Source of the DNA: Hyphomicrobiaceae bacterium
Lineage (GTDB): Bacteria > Pseudomonadota > Alphaproteobacteria > Rhizobiales > Hyphomicrobiaceae
DNA: 54,260 nucleotides
Direction of reading: 5' to 3'
NCBI GenBank assembly: GCA_025359165.1
Contig: JANYHG010000094.1
Location: 1 to 54,260 of the forward strand
Positions 8,583 to 16,736 of the stretch are shown here, piece by piece. A program made the position numbers and the translations under genes. Under the pieces are notes generated by a model. That model saw only the letters and a list, made by a program, of their open reading frames with translations, did not search any database and was not told the DNA's origin. Each line of letters opens with the position of its first letter. Position 1 is the stretch's first letter.

Positions 8583-9548
8583 CTACAAATTCCGCCCGAT
8601 GTCGAGGAACTTGTCGTGGCGCAGGCGGCGGATGGCTTCGGGTTTCATGCCGTCGAATTCGGCGAGTGCCGTGGCGATGGCGTCGCCGGTGCGGGCGATG
8701 ATGCTGTCGCGGTCGCGGTGGGCACCGCCCTTGGGCTCTTCGATGATCTTGTCGATGATCTTGAGCGCGTAGAGATCCTGCGCGGTGATCTTCATGGAGT
8801 TGGCGGCATCGTTGGCGCGCTTATTGTCACGCCACAGGATCGAGGCCGCCGCTTCGGGCGAGGCAACCGTGTAGATCGAATGCTCGAGCATGAGGATACG
8901 GTTGGCGGTGGCGATCGCCACGGCACCGCCGGACCCGCCCTCGCCGATCACAACCGTGATCAACGGCACGGTGAGCGCGAGGCAGCGATCGGTCGAACGA
9001 GCAATAGCTTCGGCTTGGCCGCGTTCCTCGGCACCGATACCGGGATAGGCGCCTGCCGTGTCGATCAAAGTGACGACCGGCAGGCCGAAGCGATCAGCCA
9101 TGTCCATCACGCGCACGGCCTTGCGATACCCTTCGGGGCGCGCCATGCCGAAGTTATGTTTGATGCGGCTTTCAGTGTCGGAACCTTTTTCGTGGCCGAT
9201 GATGGCGACCGACTGCCCCCGGAACGAGCCGAGGCCGGCGACGATGGCGGCGTCTTCGGCAAAATAGCGATCGCCGGCCAGCGGCGTGAAATCGTCGATC
9301 AGGCCATGGATGAAGTCGAGCGCGTGAGGACGCTCCGGATGCCGCGCCACCTGGGTTTTCTGCCATGGCGTCAGCTTGGCGTAGGTGTCGACCAAAGCTT
9401 GACGGGCTTTTTGCTCCAGCTTTTTGATTTCGTCGGCGATGGTGACGTGATTGTCGTCGTTCTCGATCGTTTTCAGCTCGGCCACTTTGCTTTCCAGCTC
9501 GGCAATCGGCTTTTCGAAATCGAGATACGTGCGGGTCGACCTGTCCAT
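8583..9548 (-). CDS. accA: Acetyl-CoA carboxylase carboxyltransferase subunit alpha
   Basis: This 321-residue protein is the alpha half of the carboxyltransferase that moves CO2 from biotin-BCCP to acetyl-CoA in fatty-acid synthesis. The N-terminal coiled region (FEKPIAELESKVAELKT) is followed by HPERPHALDFI, the crotonase-fold core with GDRYFAEDAAIVAGLG, VVTLIDTAGAYPGIGAEERGQAEAIA, and the oxyanion region GEGGSGGAVAIATANRILMLEHSIY. These are diagnostic and complete, and the length is normal. GGAG lies six bases before the ATG at 9546-9548. The carboxylase partner subunits are not in the window. Its 260-base upstream region faces the Usg gene divergently and contains only a 6-bp hairpin (9687-9703). 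Confidence 0.97.
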   Translation of the reverse strand: MDRSTRTYLDFEKPIAELESKVAELKTIENDDNHVTIADEIKKLEQKARQALVDTYAKLTPWQKTQVARHPERPHALDFIHGLIDDFTPLAGDRYFAEDAAIVAGLGSFRGQSVAIIGHEKGSDTESRIKHNFGMARPEGYRKAVRVMDMADRFGLPVVTLIDTAGAYPGIGAEERGQAEAIARSTDRCLALTVPLITVVIGEGGSGGAVAIATANRILMLEHSIYTVASPEAAASILWRDNKRANDAANSMKITAQDLYALKIIDKIIEEPKGGAHRDRDSIIARTGDAIATALAEFDGMKPEAIRRLRHDKFLDIGRNL

Positions 9549-9808
9549 TGAAATCTCCAAAGTTCGCCCTGGCTTCACGCTTGAGCACCTGAAAGTCAAG
9601 CGCATGTGCTGTGAAGCATGAACACATCTGGCAGCAGTCCGGACGATACGCTGCTAACAAGATGAAAAATAACACGAAAATGGCACTTCGGCACCACGCC
9701 GAATCGCTCAGTTCGCAGTTATAGTCAAGCGTCGGCGCTCAGCGGCTGTACAAGGAATGTCTCTCGAGAGGGCGTCCGGCGATGGAAACGTCTTGGCCGG
9801 AGGACATC

Positions 9809-10126
9809 ATGAGCGGACGCGTTATCATCGACAAAGCGCCACCCGAATGCGCGAAAGCGGGCGATTCCCAGTTCAAGCAGATGCTGGCGGGCTTCAGCCT
9901 GACGACCGCCGAAATCCTTTATCATCTGCCCGATTATCCCGCGTTGCTGCAGAGCTATATCTGGCAGGACTATGATCTGGCGCCGAAGTTTCCAAAGCTC
10001 CACGCATTCCTCGATTTCTGGAACGCAAATCTGGACGGAAAACTGGCGCACGTCCGTGTCGCCCACAAAGGTCTGATCACGCCCGCGGAAATGCGCATGG
10101 TCGGAAGCGAATTCAGGTTGGGTTGA
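9809..10126 (+). CDS. usg: Usg family protein (conserved alphaproteobacterial small protein)
   Basis: The product is 105 residues. The core reads QMLAGFSLTTAEILYHLPDYP, then LLQSYIWQDYDLAPKFPKL and LDGKLAHVRVAHKGLITPAE, which matches Usg, a conserved alphaproteobacterial protein first noted beside tryptophan genes. Its function is unknown. The ATG at 9809 is chosen because GGAGG lies five bases upstream; an in-frame ATG at 9782 would add nine residues without a good ribosome-binding site. Here it stands next to accA rather than trp genes. No signal peptide or membrane segment is visible, so it is probably cytoplasmic. Confidence 0.85.
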   Translation: MSGRVIIDKAPPECAKAGDSQFKQMLAGFSLTTAEILYHLPDYPALLQSYIWQDYDLAPKFPKLHAFLDFWNANLDGKLAHVRVAHKGLITPAEMRMVGSEFRLG

Positions 10127-10210
10127 GCGGGCAGAGCGCATCGGCATCGGAATCGCCGCGAGCAAGCACTGTATCTTGAACGCGACGGTGGCAGATGCGA
10201 AAATGTTTAC

Positions 10211-10600
10211 ATGATCGATCATGTCTCCATCGCAGTGCGCGACCTGACCGCGTCGGCTCAATTTTATCAACGCGTGGTCGCGCCACTGGGATTGGTGCGG
10301 CTGGTCGAAACGGCTGATCGGATCGCGTTCGGGGCGAGCTATCCGGAACTGTGGTTAAACGCGCGGCCACAGATGAAACCGATTGCACCTGATGTAGGTG
10401 CGCACGTGTGTCTGCGAGCGCGCAGCACCGAAGCCGTCGACCGTTTTCACGCCGCAGCTCTTGCGCATGGCGGCAGCGACGACGGCGCACCCGGTCTGCG
10501 GCAGGCAACCCAGGTTACCTATTACGCCGCCTTCGTCCGAGATCCCGATGGCAATCGCATCGAGGTGATGACCGTGCCGCGTGCGCAGGCGCAGCAATGA
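10211..10600 (+). CDS. VOC family (glyoxalase/dioxygenase superfamily) protein
   Basis: The 129-residue protein begins MIDHVSIAVRDLTASAQFY, the standard first strand and helix of a vicinal-oxygen-chelate domain, with the first metal ligand candidate at His4. The C-terminus has VTYYAAFVRDPDGNRIEVM, in which the DPDGNRIE motif carries the terminal Glu ligand. One domain of this size functions as a dimer. Substrate specificity cannot be inferred; many such proteins are lactoylglutathione lyase relatives, fosfomycin-resistance-like enzymes or ring-cleavage relatives. The stop overlaps the start of the small membrane protein gene (ATGA), so translation is probably coupled. Confidence 0.88.
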   Translation: MIDHVSIAVRDLTASAQFYQRVVAPLGLVRLVETADRIAFGASYPELWLNARPQMKPIAPDVGAHVCLRARSTEAVDRFHAAALAHGGSDDGAPGLRQATQVTYYAAFVRDPDGNRIEVMTVPRAQAQQ

Positions 10601-10767
10601 TTTCGGCGTTGGAAGCATTTCTGGTCGTGCTTACCGAGGTCGTGTCGATGCTGCCATGGGGCGATGGCCGCAGCGAGCGCCGTGACAAAAGGCGAGCCAT
10701 TGTTGTGGCCGTAGTGTTTGCAATGCTGCTGATCGTCGCCGGCGTCGCATATTTATCCGAGCGGTGA
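10597..10767 (+). CDS. Small membrane protein, 56 residues, unknown function
   Basis: The ATG at 10597 overlaps the TGA of the VOC gene (ATGA) and the frame ends at 10767, where its TGA overlaps the Nudix gene start. The peptide has a short hydrophobic N-terminal helix (ALEAFLVVLTEVVSML), a basic linker (GRSERRDKRR) and one clear membrane helix (AIVVAVVFAMLLIVAGVAYL). No family is recognised. The overlapping junctions on both sides argue that it is a real translated gene and not chance open frame. A role in anchoring or regulating the neighbouring enzymes is possible but unsupported. Confidence 0.55.
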   Translation: MISALEAFLVVLTEVVSMLPWGDGRSERRDKRRAIVVAVVFAMLLIVAGVAYLSER

Positions 10768-11246
10768 TGCGGTCAATGTTGGAAAGCCAATCGATGCCGC
10801 GTGCCATTCAAACGTTCGAGGTCTCGCTAAAGGCGGCAATCTTTCGGGAGGGCCGCTTGTTGCTGCTGCAGGAGGCGGACACGGAGTATTGGGAACTGCC
10901 GGGCGGGCGTATCGATGTGGGCGAGGAGTGGGTGCCGCACGGCGAGATTTTGGCGCGGGAGATCGCGGAAGAACTCGGCGTCACGTTTCGCGTTGTGCTC
11001 CGCGCGGAGACCGTGAGCTGGGTGCGGCAGCGGCCCACCGATGGCGTGTATCAGTTTTTGGTTGTGCATGTGGCCGATCTTGTCGGCGGCGAGGCGATCC
11101 TCAGTTCCGAACATCAGGCGCTGCGCTGGACGAGGCCTGCGGAGTGGCCGGCGCTGCAGTTCCCGCCGCTGTCCGGGTACGCGGACGGACTTGAACGCGT
11201 TTGGAAGATCGCAGACCGAAAAATGGCTGGTGCCGTCGAGCGATAG
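10767..11246 (+). CDS. Nudix hydrolase
   Basis: The protein is about 159 residues with a Nudix fold: LKAAIFREGRLLLLQEA, then YWELPGGRIDVGE, then ILAREIAEELGV. These supply the catalytic Nudix box with its Mg-binding REIAEE cluster. The segment between the box Glu and the REIAEE has ten residues where the classical motif has seven, a small insertion. Candidate starts are GTG 10764, ATG 10767, ATG 10776 and ATG 10794; GGAAAG stands before the last. I give the ATG that overlaps the upstream TGA. Substrate (a nucleoside diphosphate derivative) is not predictable. It shares an apparent operon with the VOC and small membrane protein genes. Confidence 0.87.
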   Translation: MRSMLESQSMPRAIQTFEVSLKAAIFREGRLLLLQEADTEYWELPGGRIDVGEEWVPHGEILAREIAEELGVTFRVVLRAETVSWVRQRPTDGVYQFLVVHVADLVGGEAILSSEHQALRWTRPAEWPALQFPPLSGYADGLERVWKIADRKMAGAVER

Positions 11247-11296
11247 TTGAGCGTGGACGGTAAACCTCAGGTATGGCCGCGCAGGCGGCCGTGTCG

Positions 11297-11337
11297 AAAA
11301 AGCCAACGCCGCGAGAGTTGCCTCTCGCAGCGTTGGC
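11297..11337 (-). terminator. Intrinsic terminator of clpA
   Basis: A 16-base stem (11302-11317 with 11322-11337, one mismatch) closes a four-base loop. On the minus strand it is followed by TTTTT then CGAC (11297-11301 on plus is AAAAA). It lies 20 bases after the clpA stop codon and separates it from the convergent Nudix gene. Confidence 0.88.
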
Positions 11338-11357
11338 ATTCGTGGTGGCAAAAACGA

Positions 11358-13820
11358 CTATTCGTCTTTCTTGCGCGAGCTGGTTCCGCCGGCAGTGCCG
11401 GTGGCGCGGGGACGCTTTTCTTTAGGACCGGAGAGTGCCGGCTTCTTGGCCGGGGCCTCGATCAGTTCGGGTTCGCCGATGTCGTCGTCGTCCTCTTCAT
11501 CCTCAAGTTCTTCTTTGGTCTTGGCGCGCTTGCTCGGATCGGCGGGGAAATACTCGAACGCCAAATGACGTTTGAGACCTTCGCCTTCGACTCCGATCTT
11601 GACCGTGCCGCCATGTTCGAGACGACCGAACAACACTTCGTCGGCCAACGGCTTCTTGATGTGATCGGCAATCACACGCCCCAGTGGTCGCGCGCCGAAC
11701 TTTTCGTCGTAACCGGTTTCGGCCAGCCACTTGGTCGCGTCTTCCGTCAGCTCGATCGTGATGCCGCGATCGGCGAGCTGTGCCTCGAGCTGGAACACGA
11801 ACTTCTCGACCACCTTCATGATCACAGGCATCGGCAAGTTGCCGAACGGGATGGTCGCGTCGAGACGGTTGCGGAATTCCGGCGTGAATAGCCGGTTGAT
11901 CGCTTCGGTATCGTCACCGGTGCGTTTCGACGAGCCGAACCCGATGGCGGTCTTGCTCATTTCCGACGCGCCCGCGTTGGTCGTCATGATCAGGATGACG
12001 TTTCGGAAGTCGATCGCCTTGCCGTTGTGATCGGTCAGCTTGCCGTGGTCCATGACCTGCAACAGGATGTTGAACAGGTCTGGATGCGCTTTTTCGACCT
12101 CGTCGAGCAAAAGTACGCAGTGCGGATGTTGGTCGACGCCGTCGGTCAACAGCCCGCCCTGATCAAAACCGACATAGCCGGGAGGCGCGCCGATCAGGCG
12201 CGACACCGTATGGCGCTCCATGTATTCGCTCATGTCGAAGCGCAACAGCTCGATGCCCATCAGGCTTGAGAGTTGCTTGGCGACTTCGGTCTTACCGACG
12301 CCTGTTGGACCCGAGAACAGGTAGCAGCCGATCGGCTTTTCGGGTTCGCGCAGACCTGCACGCGCCAGCTTGATCGCCGAGCACAACGCAGAGATCGCGG
12401 CATCCTGGCCGAACACCAGGCGCTTCAGATCCTTGTCGAGATTGCTCATGACCTCGGCATCGGACTTCGTCACGGTCTTCGGTGGGATGCGCGCCATTGT
12501 CGCGATGGTCGCCTCGACATCCTTGACGGTGATCTTCTTCTTCCGGTCCTTCTGCGGCACCAGCATCTGCGATGCGCCAGTTTCGTCGATCACGTCGATC
12601 GCCTTGTCGGGCAGCTTACGATCGTTGATGTACTTGGCGGACAGCTCGACGGCCGCTTTGATCGCTTCGTTGGTGTAGCGGATCTTGTGGAAGGATTCGA
12701 ACACCGGCTTGAGACCAGTCAGAATGGCGATGGTATCTTCGACCGTCGGCTCCTTGACGTCGATTTTCTGGAAGCGGCGGACAAGCGCGCGATCCTTCTC
12801 GAAGTGCTGGCGATACTCCTTGTAGGTCGTCGAGCCCATGCAGCGCAGGACACCGGACTGCAACGCTGGTTTCAACAGGTTTGATGCGTCCATGGCACCG
12901 CCCGACGTCGCGCCCGCGCCGATCACAGTGTGAATTTCGTCGATGAAGAGGATGGCACCGTCGTGCGCCTCGATCTCCTTCATCACCGCTTTCAGACGCT
13001 CTTCGAAATCACCGCGATAGCGGGTGCCGGCCAAAAGCTGGCCCATATCGAGCGAAAAGATCGTCGCGTTGAGCAGAACTTCGGGGACTTCGCCGCGCAC
13101 GATCTTGCGGGCGAGGCCTTCGGCGATCGCGGTCTTGCCGACGCCGGGGTCGCCGACGAACAGCGGATTGTTCTTCTGACGGCGGCACAACACCTGAATC
13201 GTGCGCAGCACCTCAGCCTCGCGGCCGATCAGCGGGTCGATCTTGCCGTCGGTGGCTTTCTTGTTGAGGTTTACACAGTAGGTCGACAGCGCATCCTGCT
13301 GCCCCTTCTTGTCCTCGCGGCCCTCTGAATTTGACGTGTCATCCTCCGATCCGCGCGCGGACTTCGGCTCACTCATGCCGGGGCGCTTCGCGATGCCATG
13401 ACTGATGTACTGGACCGCGTCGAAACGCGTCATCTGTTGCTCTTGCAGGAAGAACGCGGCGTGACTCTCGCGCTCGGCGAAGATTGCCACCAGCACGTTG
13501 GCACCCGACACTTCCTCGCGGCCCGATGATTGGACGTGCACGACGGCACGGTGGATCACACGCTGGAACCCCGTCGTCGGCTGGGCGTCGGTCGAGCCGG
13601 GCTTCACCAGAGCTTCGAGTTCGTTGTCGATGAATTCGGTGACGCGACCTTTGAGTTCATCGAGATTGACGTTGCAGGCGCGCATGACGGCCGCTGCGTC
13701 GCGATCGTCGATCAACGCCAGAAGAAGGTGCTCGAGCGTCGCCTGTTCGTGATGACGCTTGTTCGCGGCTTCGAGTGCGCGGTGCAGTGCGGCTTCGAGA
13801 CTTTGGGAGAAAGCTGGCAC
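11358..13820 (-). CDS. clpA: ATP-dependent Clp protease ATP-binding subunit ClpA
   Basis: This is the 820-residue double-AAA+ unfoldase that feeds substrates to ClpP. The Clp-N repeat domain covers residues 1-150 ([16 protein letters not shown]). The first ATPase module has GDPGVGKT near 223-230 and ILFIDEIHT near 290; the second has GPTGVGKT near 504-511 and [11 protein letters not shown]. No ClpB-type long coiled-coil middle domain is present, as expected for ClpA. The C-terminus extends about 60 residues beyond the usual end, first very acidic ([11 protein letters not shown]) and then basic and Lys/Arg-rich. The GTG at 13818-13820 is chosen for the AAGGAG ten bases upstream and because it starts the conserved N-domain. 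The gene begins seven bases after clpS. Confidence 0.97.
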   Translation of the reverse strand: MPAFSQSLEAALHRALEAANKRHHEQATLEHLLLALIDDRDAAAVMRACNVNLDELKGRVTEFIDNELEALVKPGSTDAQPTTGFQRVIHRAVVHVQSSGREEVSGANVLVAIFAERESHAAFFLQEQQMTRFDAVQYISHGIAKRPGMSEPKSARGSEDDTSNSEGREDKKGQQDALSTYCVNLNKKATDGKIDPLIGREAEVLRTIQVLCRRQKNNPLFVGDPGVGKTAIAEGLARKIVRGEVPEVLLNATIFSLDMGQLLAGTRYRGDFEERLKAVMKEIEAHDGAILFIDEIHTVIGAGATSGGAMDASNLLKPALQSGVLRCMGSTTYKEYRQHFEKDRALVRRFQKIDVKEPTVEDTIAILTGLKPVFESFHKIRYTNEAIKAAVELSAKYINDRKLPDKAIDVIDETGASQMLVPQKDRKKKITVKDVEATIATMARIPPKTVTKSDAEVMSNLDKDLKRLVFGQDAAISALCSAIKLARAGLREPEKPIGCYLFSGPTGVGKTEVAKQLSSLMGIELLRFDMSEYMERHTVSRLIGAPPGYVGFDQGGLLTDGVDQHPHCVLLLDEVEKAHPDLFNILLQVMDHGKLTDHNGKAIDFRNVILIMTTNAGASEMSKTAIGFGSSKRTGDDTEAINRLFTPEFRNRLDATIPFGNLPMPVIMKVVEKFVFQLEAQLADRGITIELTEDATKWLAETGYDEKFGARPLGRVIADHIKKPLADEVLFGRLEHGGTVKIGVEGEGLKRHLAFEYFPADPSKRAKTKEELEDEEDDDDIGEPELIEAPAKKPALSGPKEKRPRATGTAGGTSSRKKDE

Positions 13821-13827
13821 GTGACTG

Positions 13828-14157
13828 TCACTCCTTTTCCATGCGGCACTGCAGGGGATGCTGGTTTTGCCGCGACAGATCCATGACCTGAGCGACTTTC
13901 GTTTCGGCGACCTCATAGGTGAAGACGCCGCAGACGCCGACACCCTTCTGATGCACGTGCCACATGATCTTCGTGGCCTCGTCGCGGTTCTTGTGGAAGA
14001 ACCGTTCAAGTACATGCACCACAAATTCCATCGGCGTATAATCGTCGTTTAAAATCAGCACCTTGTACAAGCTCGGCTTTTTCGTTTTAGGACGCGTTTT
14101 CGTAACGAGGCCTGTTTTGCCATCGCCATCTTCGTTGTTACCATTTTTCCCGGCCAT
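13828..14157 (-). CDS. clpS: ClpS, adaptor for ClpAP (N-end rule)
   Basis: The 109-residue protein has a disordered N-terminal tail rich in Gly, Asn and Lys, then the ClpS core: [17 protein letters not shown], a helix ending [17 protein letters not shown], and [15 protein letters not shown]. The NDDYTPM segment and the MxxVH helix form the pocket for N-degron residues. ClpS binds the ClpA N-domain and delivers substrates with destabilising N-termini. It lies directly upstream of clpA in the usual order. An AGAGG precedes the ATG at 14155-14157. Confidence 0.96.
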   Translation of the reverse strand: MAGKNGNNEDGDGKTGLVTKTRPKTKKPSLYKVLILNDDYTPMEFVVHVLERFFHKNRDEATKIMWHVHQKGVGVCGVFTYEVAETKVAQVMDLSRQNQHPLQCRMEKE

Positions 14158-14380
14158 CGGGACGACCTCTACGTATCTTATGGCCTTGATGCACGATGCA
14201 TTCCAACCGCCATTCAGTCCAACATTCGCAATACGGCAGCGCGATGACCACCAGGTCGAGTTTAACGGCAGCGCGACCGATTTCGCAAACCCCTAATCGA
14301 CACAGGGTTGGGGTGCGAACGGGGTGCGAGGGTTAGGCGGAATCCGGTAAACGGCAAAGCCGTCACGCTTAAATAGGCAC

Positions 14381-14409
14381 AAAAAAAGGCCCGGCAAGAG
14401 CCGAGCCTT
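14381..14409 (-). terminator. Intrinsic terminator of the phasin gene
   Basis: AAGGCTCGGC and GCCGGGCCTT pair across a TCTT loop on the minus strand, followed by a run of T residues (plus strand 14381-14387 is all A). It lies about 32 bases after the phasin stop and is a textbook rho-independent terminator. Confidence 0.9.
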
Positions 14410-14440
14410 CATTTCATAATCGGGCGTCGTTGGAGGACGA

Positions 14441-14773
14441 TCAGCGCTGCTGGAGCGCTGTGGTCACCGGCTTGACGGCTTCCTTGGCGATTTCCGAATA
14501 CATGCCGCCGATCTTGCCCATCTGCTGCATATAGTCGTCATAGGCGCGCTTGGCGAAGCTGCTCTGGATTTCAAAAACCTGATCGATCGACTTGACGCCC
14601 ATTAGCTTCTCGAATGTCTGGGTGCTGTCTTCGAAGCTACGCTTGGTGTAGCTGGTCATCTCGGTGGCAATCGCCTGCAAGCTTTTCTGCCACTCGGTTA
14701 CGGCTTTCATGGTGCCGTCGACGTTGACTTGGCCAAGCTTCTGGAAATCCTGCATTTTGACGTTGGTGCTCAT
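14441..14773 (-). CDS. Phasin family protein
   Basis: The 110-residue, helix-rich protein (VTEWQKSLQAIATEMTSY, then KSIDQVFEIQSSFAKRAY and MGGMYSEIAKEAVKP-like ending) matches the phasin family, small amphipathic proteins that coat polyhydroxyalkanoate granules. There is no signal peptide and no cysteine. AGGAG lies seven bases before the ATG at 14771-14773. It is transcribed alone: an intrinsic terminator follows and a divergent gene lies upstream. TGCA-type palindromes in the upstream region suggest control by a PhaR-like repressor. No pha synthesis genes are in the window, so a role on granules is inferred from family only. Confidence 0.88.
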   Translation of the reverse strand: MSTNVKMQDFQKLGQVNVDGTMKAVTEWQKSLQAIATEMTSYTKRSFEDSTQTFEKLMGVKSIDQVFEIQSSFAKRAYDDYMQQMGKIGGMYSEIAKEAVKPVTTALQQR

Positions 14774-14889
14774 GGTGGGCTCCTGAGTGGGTTTGAATTC
14801 GCAATAACTGAACGAGCACGGCTGACGGCATACCCAATCCCGATATCGGATCGGTCGGAAGCGGCGTCCTGCTCATGTCGAATACTTAG

Positions 14890-14966
14890 TTGCATTGCGG
14901 TAGAAAGTCAAGCCAAAATGTTGCACTGCAACATAAACCCATCGAGCGCATTCGCATTGCAGTGAT
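14890..14966. promoter_or_regulatory. Cluster of TGCA-type operator-like sites upstream of the phasin gene
   Basis: A perfect 17-base palindrome, ATGTTGCA-C-TGCAACAT, lies at 14918-14934. A related imperfect site TTGCATTGCG is at 14890-14899, and GCATTGCAGTG is at about 14954-14964. The cluster is 117 to 190 bases from the phasin ATG and lies in the 367-base gap between the phasin gene (minus) and the D,D-carboxypeptidase gene (plus). Operators of the PhaR family of PHA-responsive repressors are described as TGC/GCA-rich palindromes, so I propose these as PhaR-type sites. The rest of the gap (14774-15140) shows nothing else I can support. Confidence 0.5.
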
Positions 14967-15140
14967 TAACCATTGAGATAGGGGGACGGACTATATTCGG
15001 CCACGGCAATGCCACGTACCCGGCGCAACTTTCGGCGGCACAACCGCAAATACGCCGAAAAGTCGAGAGATAGAGCCGTGACGGCGGCTTTCGCATGCGC
15101 CAAGGCGGGAACGTGAGACACATATGACTTGGGACCGAGC

Positions 15141-16715
15141 ATGAGGTTGCCAAACACATTTTTTGCGCGACTGCGACGATCTGCTTCGGCGGCTTTTGTC
15201 GTCGTCGTCGCCCTCGGCGATGCGTGTTCCTCGGCGACTGCGGGGGGGCGACCAGCGTCGTTCGTCATCGACGGCAATACAGGAGCCATGCTCAGCGCGA
15301 ACAATGCCGACGAGCCACGCTATCCGGCCTCGTTGACCAAGATGATGACGTTGTACGTCACGTTCGACCTGATGCAGCAAGGCAGACTTCAGGAAACGAC
15401 CCGCATTCGCATGTCGCCCCGCGCAGCCGCCGCGCAGCCGACCAAGCTCGGCATCGAGGCCGGTGAGGATCTGGCGCTGATCGACGCGATCAAATCGCTG
15501 GTGACATTGTCTGCCAACGACGTGGCGATGGCGATCGCCGAGCATATCGCCGGCAGTGAAGAAAAGTTCGCTGCGCTCATGACGCAGAAGGCGCGTGCGA
15601 TCGGGATGAAGGCCACAACCTTCAAGAATGCCTCCGGATTACCGAATAGCGAGCAAGTGACCACGGCACGTGACATGGTGACGTTGGGTATCCGGCTACA
15701 GGACGACTTTCCGCGATATTATCCGTTGTTCGCCATGCGCGACTTTCGTTACGCGGGGCGCAACCATCTCAATCACAACACGCTTCTGAACAGTTTCGAA
15801 GGCACCGAAGGCATCAAGACGGGGTACACGCAAGCTTCGGGCTTCAACCTCGTCGCATCTGTAAAGCGCGGATCGAAACATGTCGTCGGGGCGGTCTTCG
15901 GTGGCGCAAGTGCATCGAGCCGCAACCAGACCATGCGGACATTGCTCCAGATGGCGCTATTCAAAGCGAGTGCCGTGAAGACGCGGGCACCGGCCGCCGC
16001 CACTGTCATCGCGCGCGCCAAGCTTGCGCCGGAACCCCGGATGGAGGCGCGGCCGAACCCGAGCCCACGGCCGTCTGTCGTGGTAACCGCGAACGAACCA
16101 CAGGTCTTGGCGGCGGCTGCACCTGCTCCGAACTTCGAGGTGGCCCGCGTGCGCCCCGTGCTCGTTGCGCCGCGCGCGCCACAACAGGCCGCATTGCCGC
16201 AATATGACGCCTCAGCTTCGGTCAATAGCATTGCACAGATCGCACCACAGGTGCGCGTCGCCTCCGTCGGCGCTGCGGCACCGACGGCATTCAGGCCGCC
16301 TCCTATTGTCGCCCCCAGTGACCTTGCACAGCGCTCACCTCCGGTCGCCACGCAACCGCCGATGGCGATGGGGCTTGCACCCGCTGCGCGCGGCGCTCTC
16401 CCGTCCAGCCTGCAGCAACAAGCAGCGATGCTGGCCAAAAGTCCGAGCCAGCATACGATCACGCACGGCACAGGGTACGACATACAGATCGGTGCCTACG
16501 CCAGCGCTGCCGAAGCCGAACGGCAACTTGCAGCGGCAGGTCAAAAAGCAGCTGATCTGCTCGGCTCGTCGCAGCGTCGGACACAGCCTGTCGTCGCCAA
16601 CGGCAAGTCTTTGTGGCGCGCGCGTTTCGGTGGCTTTCAAGCTGCCGATGCCGGCAATGTCTGCAACGAACTCCGCCGCCGGCAGATCGACTGCCTGGTC
16701 GCCAAGGCGGACTAA
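15141..16715 (+). CDS. Secreted D-alanyl-D-alanine carboxypeptidase with C-terminal SPOR domain
   Basis: The 524-residue protein has a basic N-terminus and a hydrophobic signal segment (SASAAFVVVVALGDACSSA). The penicillin-binding peptidase S11 domain follows with all three motifs: SLTK at about 64-67, SAN at 124-126 and KTG at 226-228. Such enzymes trim the terminal D-Ala of peptidoglycan side chains in the periplasm. Residues 285-450 form a long Ala/Pro-rich linker, and residues 450-524 are a SPOR domain (YDIQIGAYASAAEAERQL, RARFGGFQAADA) that binds glycan strands lacking stem peptides, typically at the septum. ATG 15141 is preferred; a TTG at 15129 is in frame. The glycosyltransferase gene follows 21 bases after the stop. 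Confidence 0.92.
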   Translation: MRLPNTFFARLRRSASAAFVVVVALGDACSSATAGGRPASFVIDGNTGAMLSANNADEPRYPASLTKMMTLYVTFDLMQQGRLQETTRIRMSPRAAAAQPTKLGIEAGEDLALIDAIKSLVTLSANDVAMAIAEHIAGSEEKFAALMTQKARAIGMKATTFKNASGLPNSEQVTTARDMVTLGIRLQDDFPRYYPLFAMRDFRYAGRNHLNHNTLLNSFEGTEGIKTGYTQASGFNLVASVKRGSKHVVGAVFGGASASSRNQTMRTLLQMALFKASAVKTRAPAAATVIARAKLAPEPRMEARPNPSPRPSVVVTANEPQVLAAAAPAPNFEVARVRPVLVAPRAPQQAALPQYDASASVNSIAQIAPQVRVASVGAAAPTAFRPPPIVAPSDLAQRSPPVATQPPMAMGLAPAARGALPSSLQQQAAMLAKSPSQHTITHGTGYDIQIGAYASAAEAERQLAAAGQKAADLLGSSQRRTQPVVANGKSLWRARFGGFQAADAGNVCNELRRRQIDCLVAKAD

Positions 16716-16736
16716 GGGCTTTACATTCTCTGTAGG

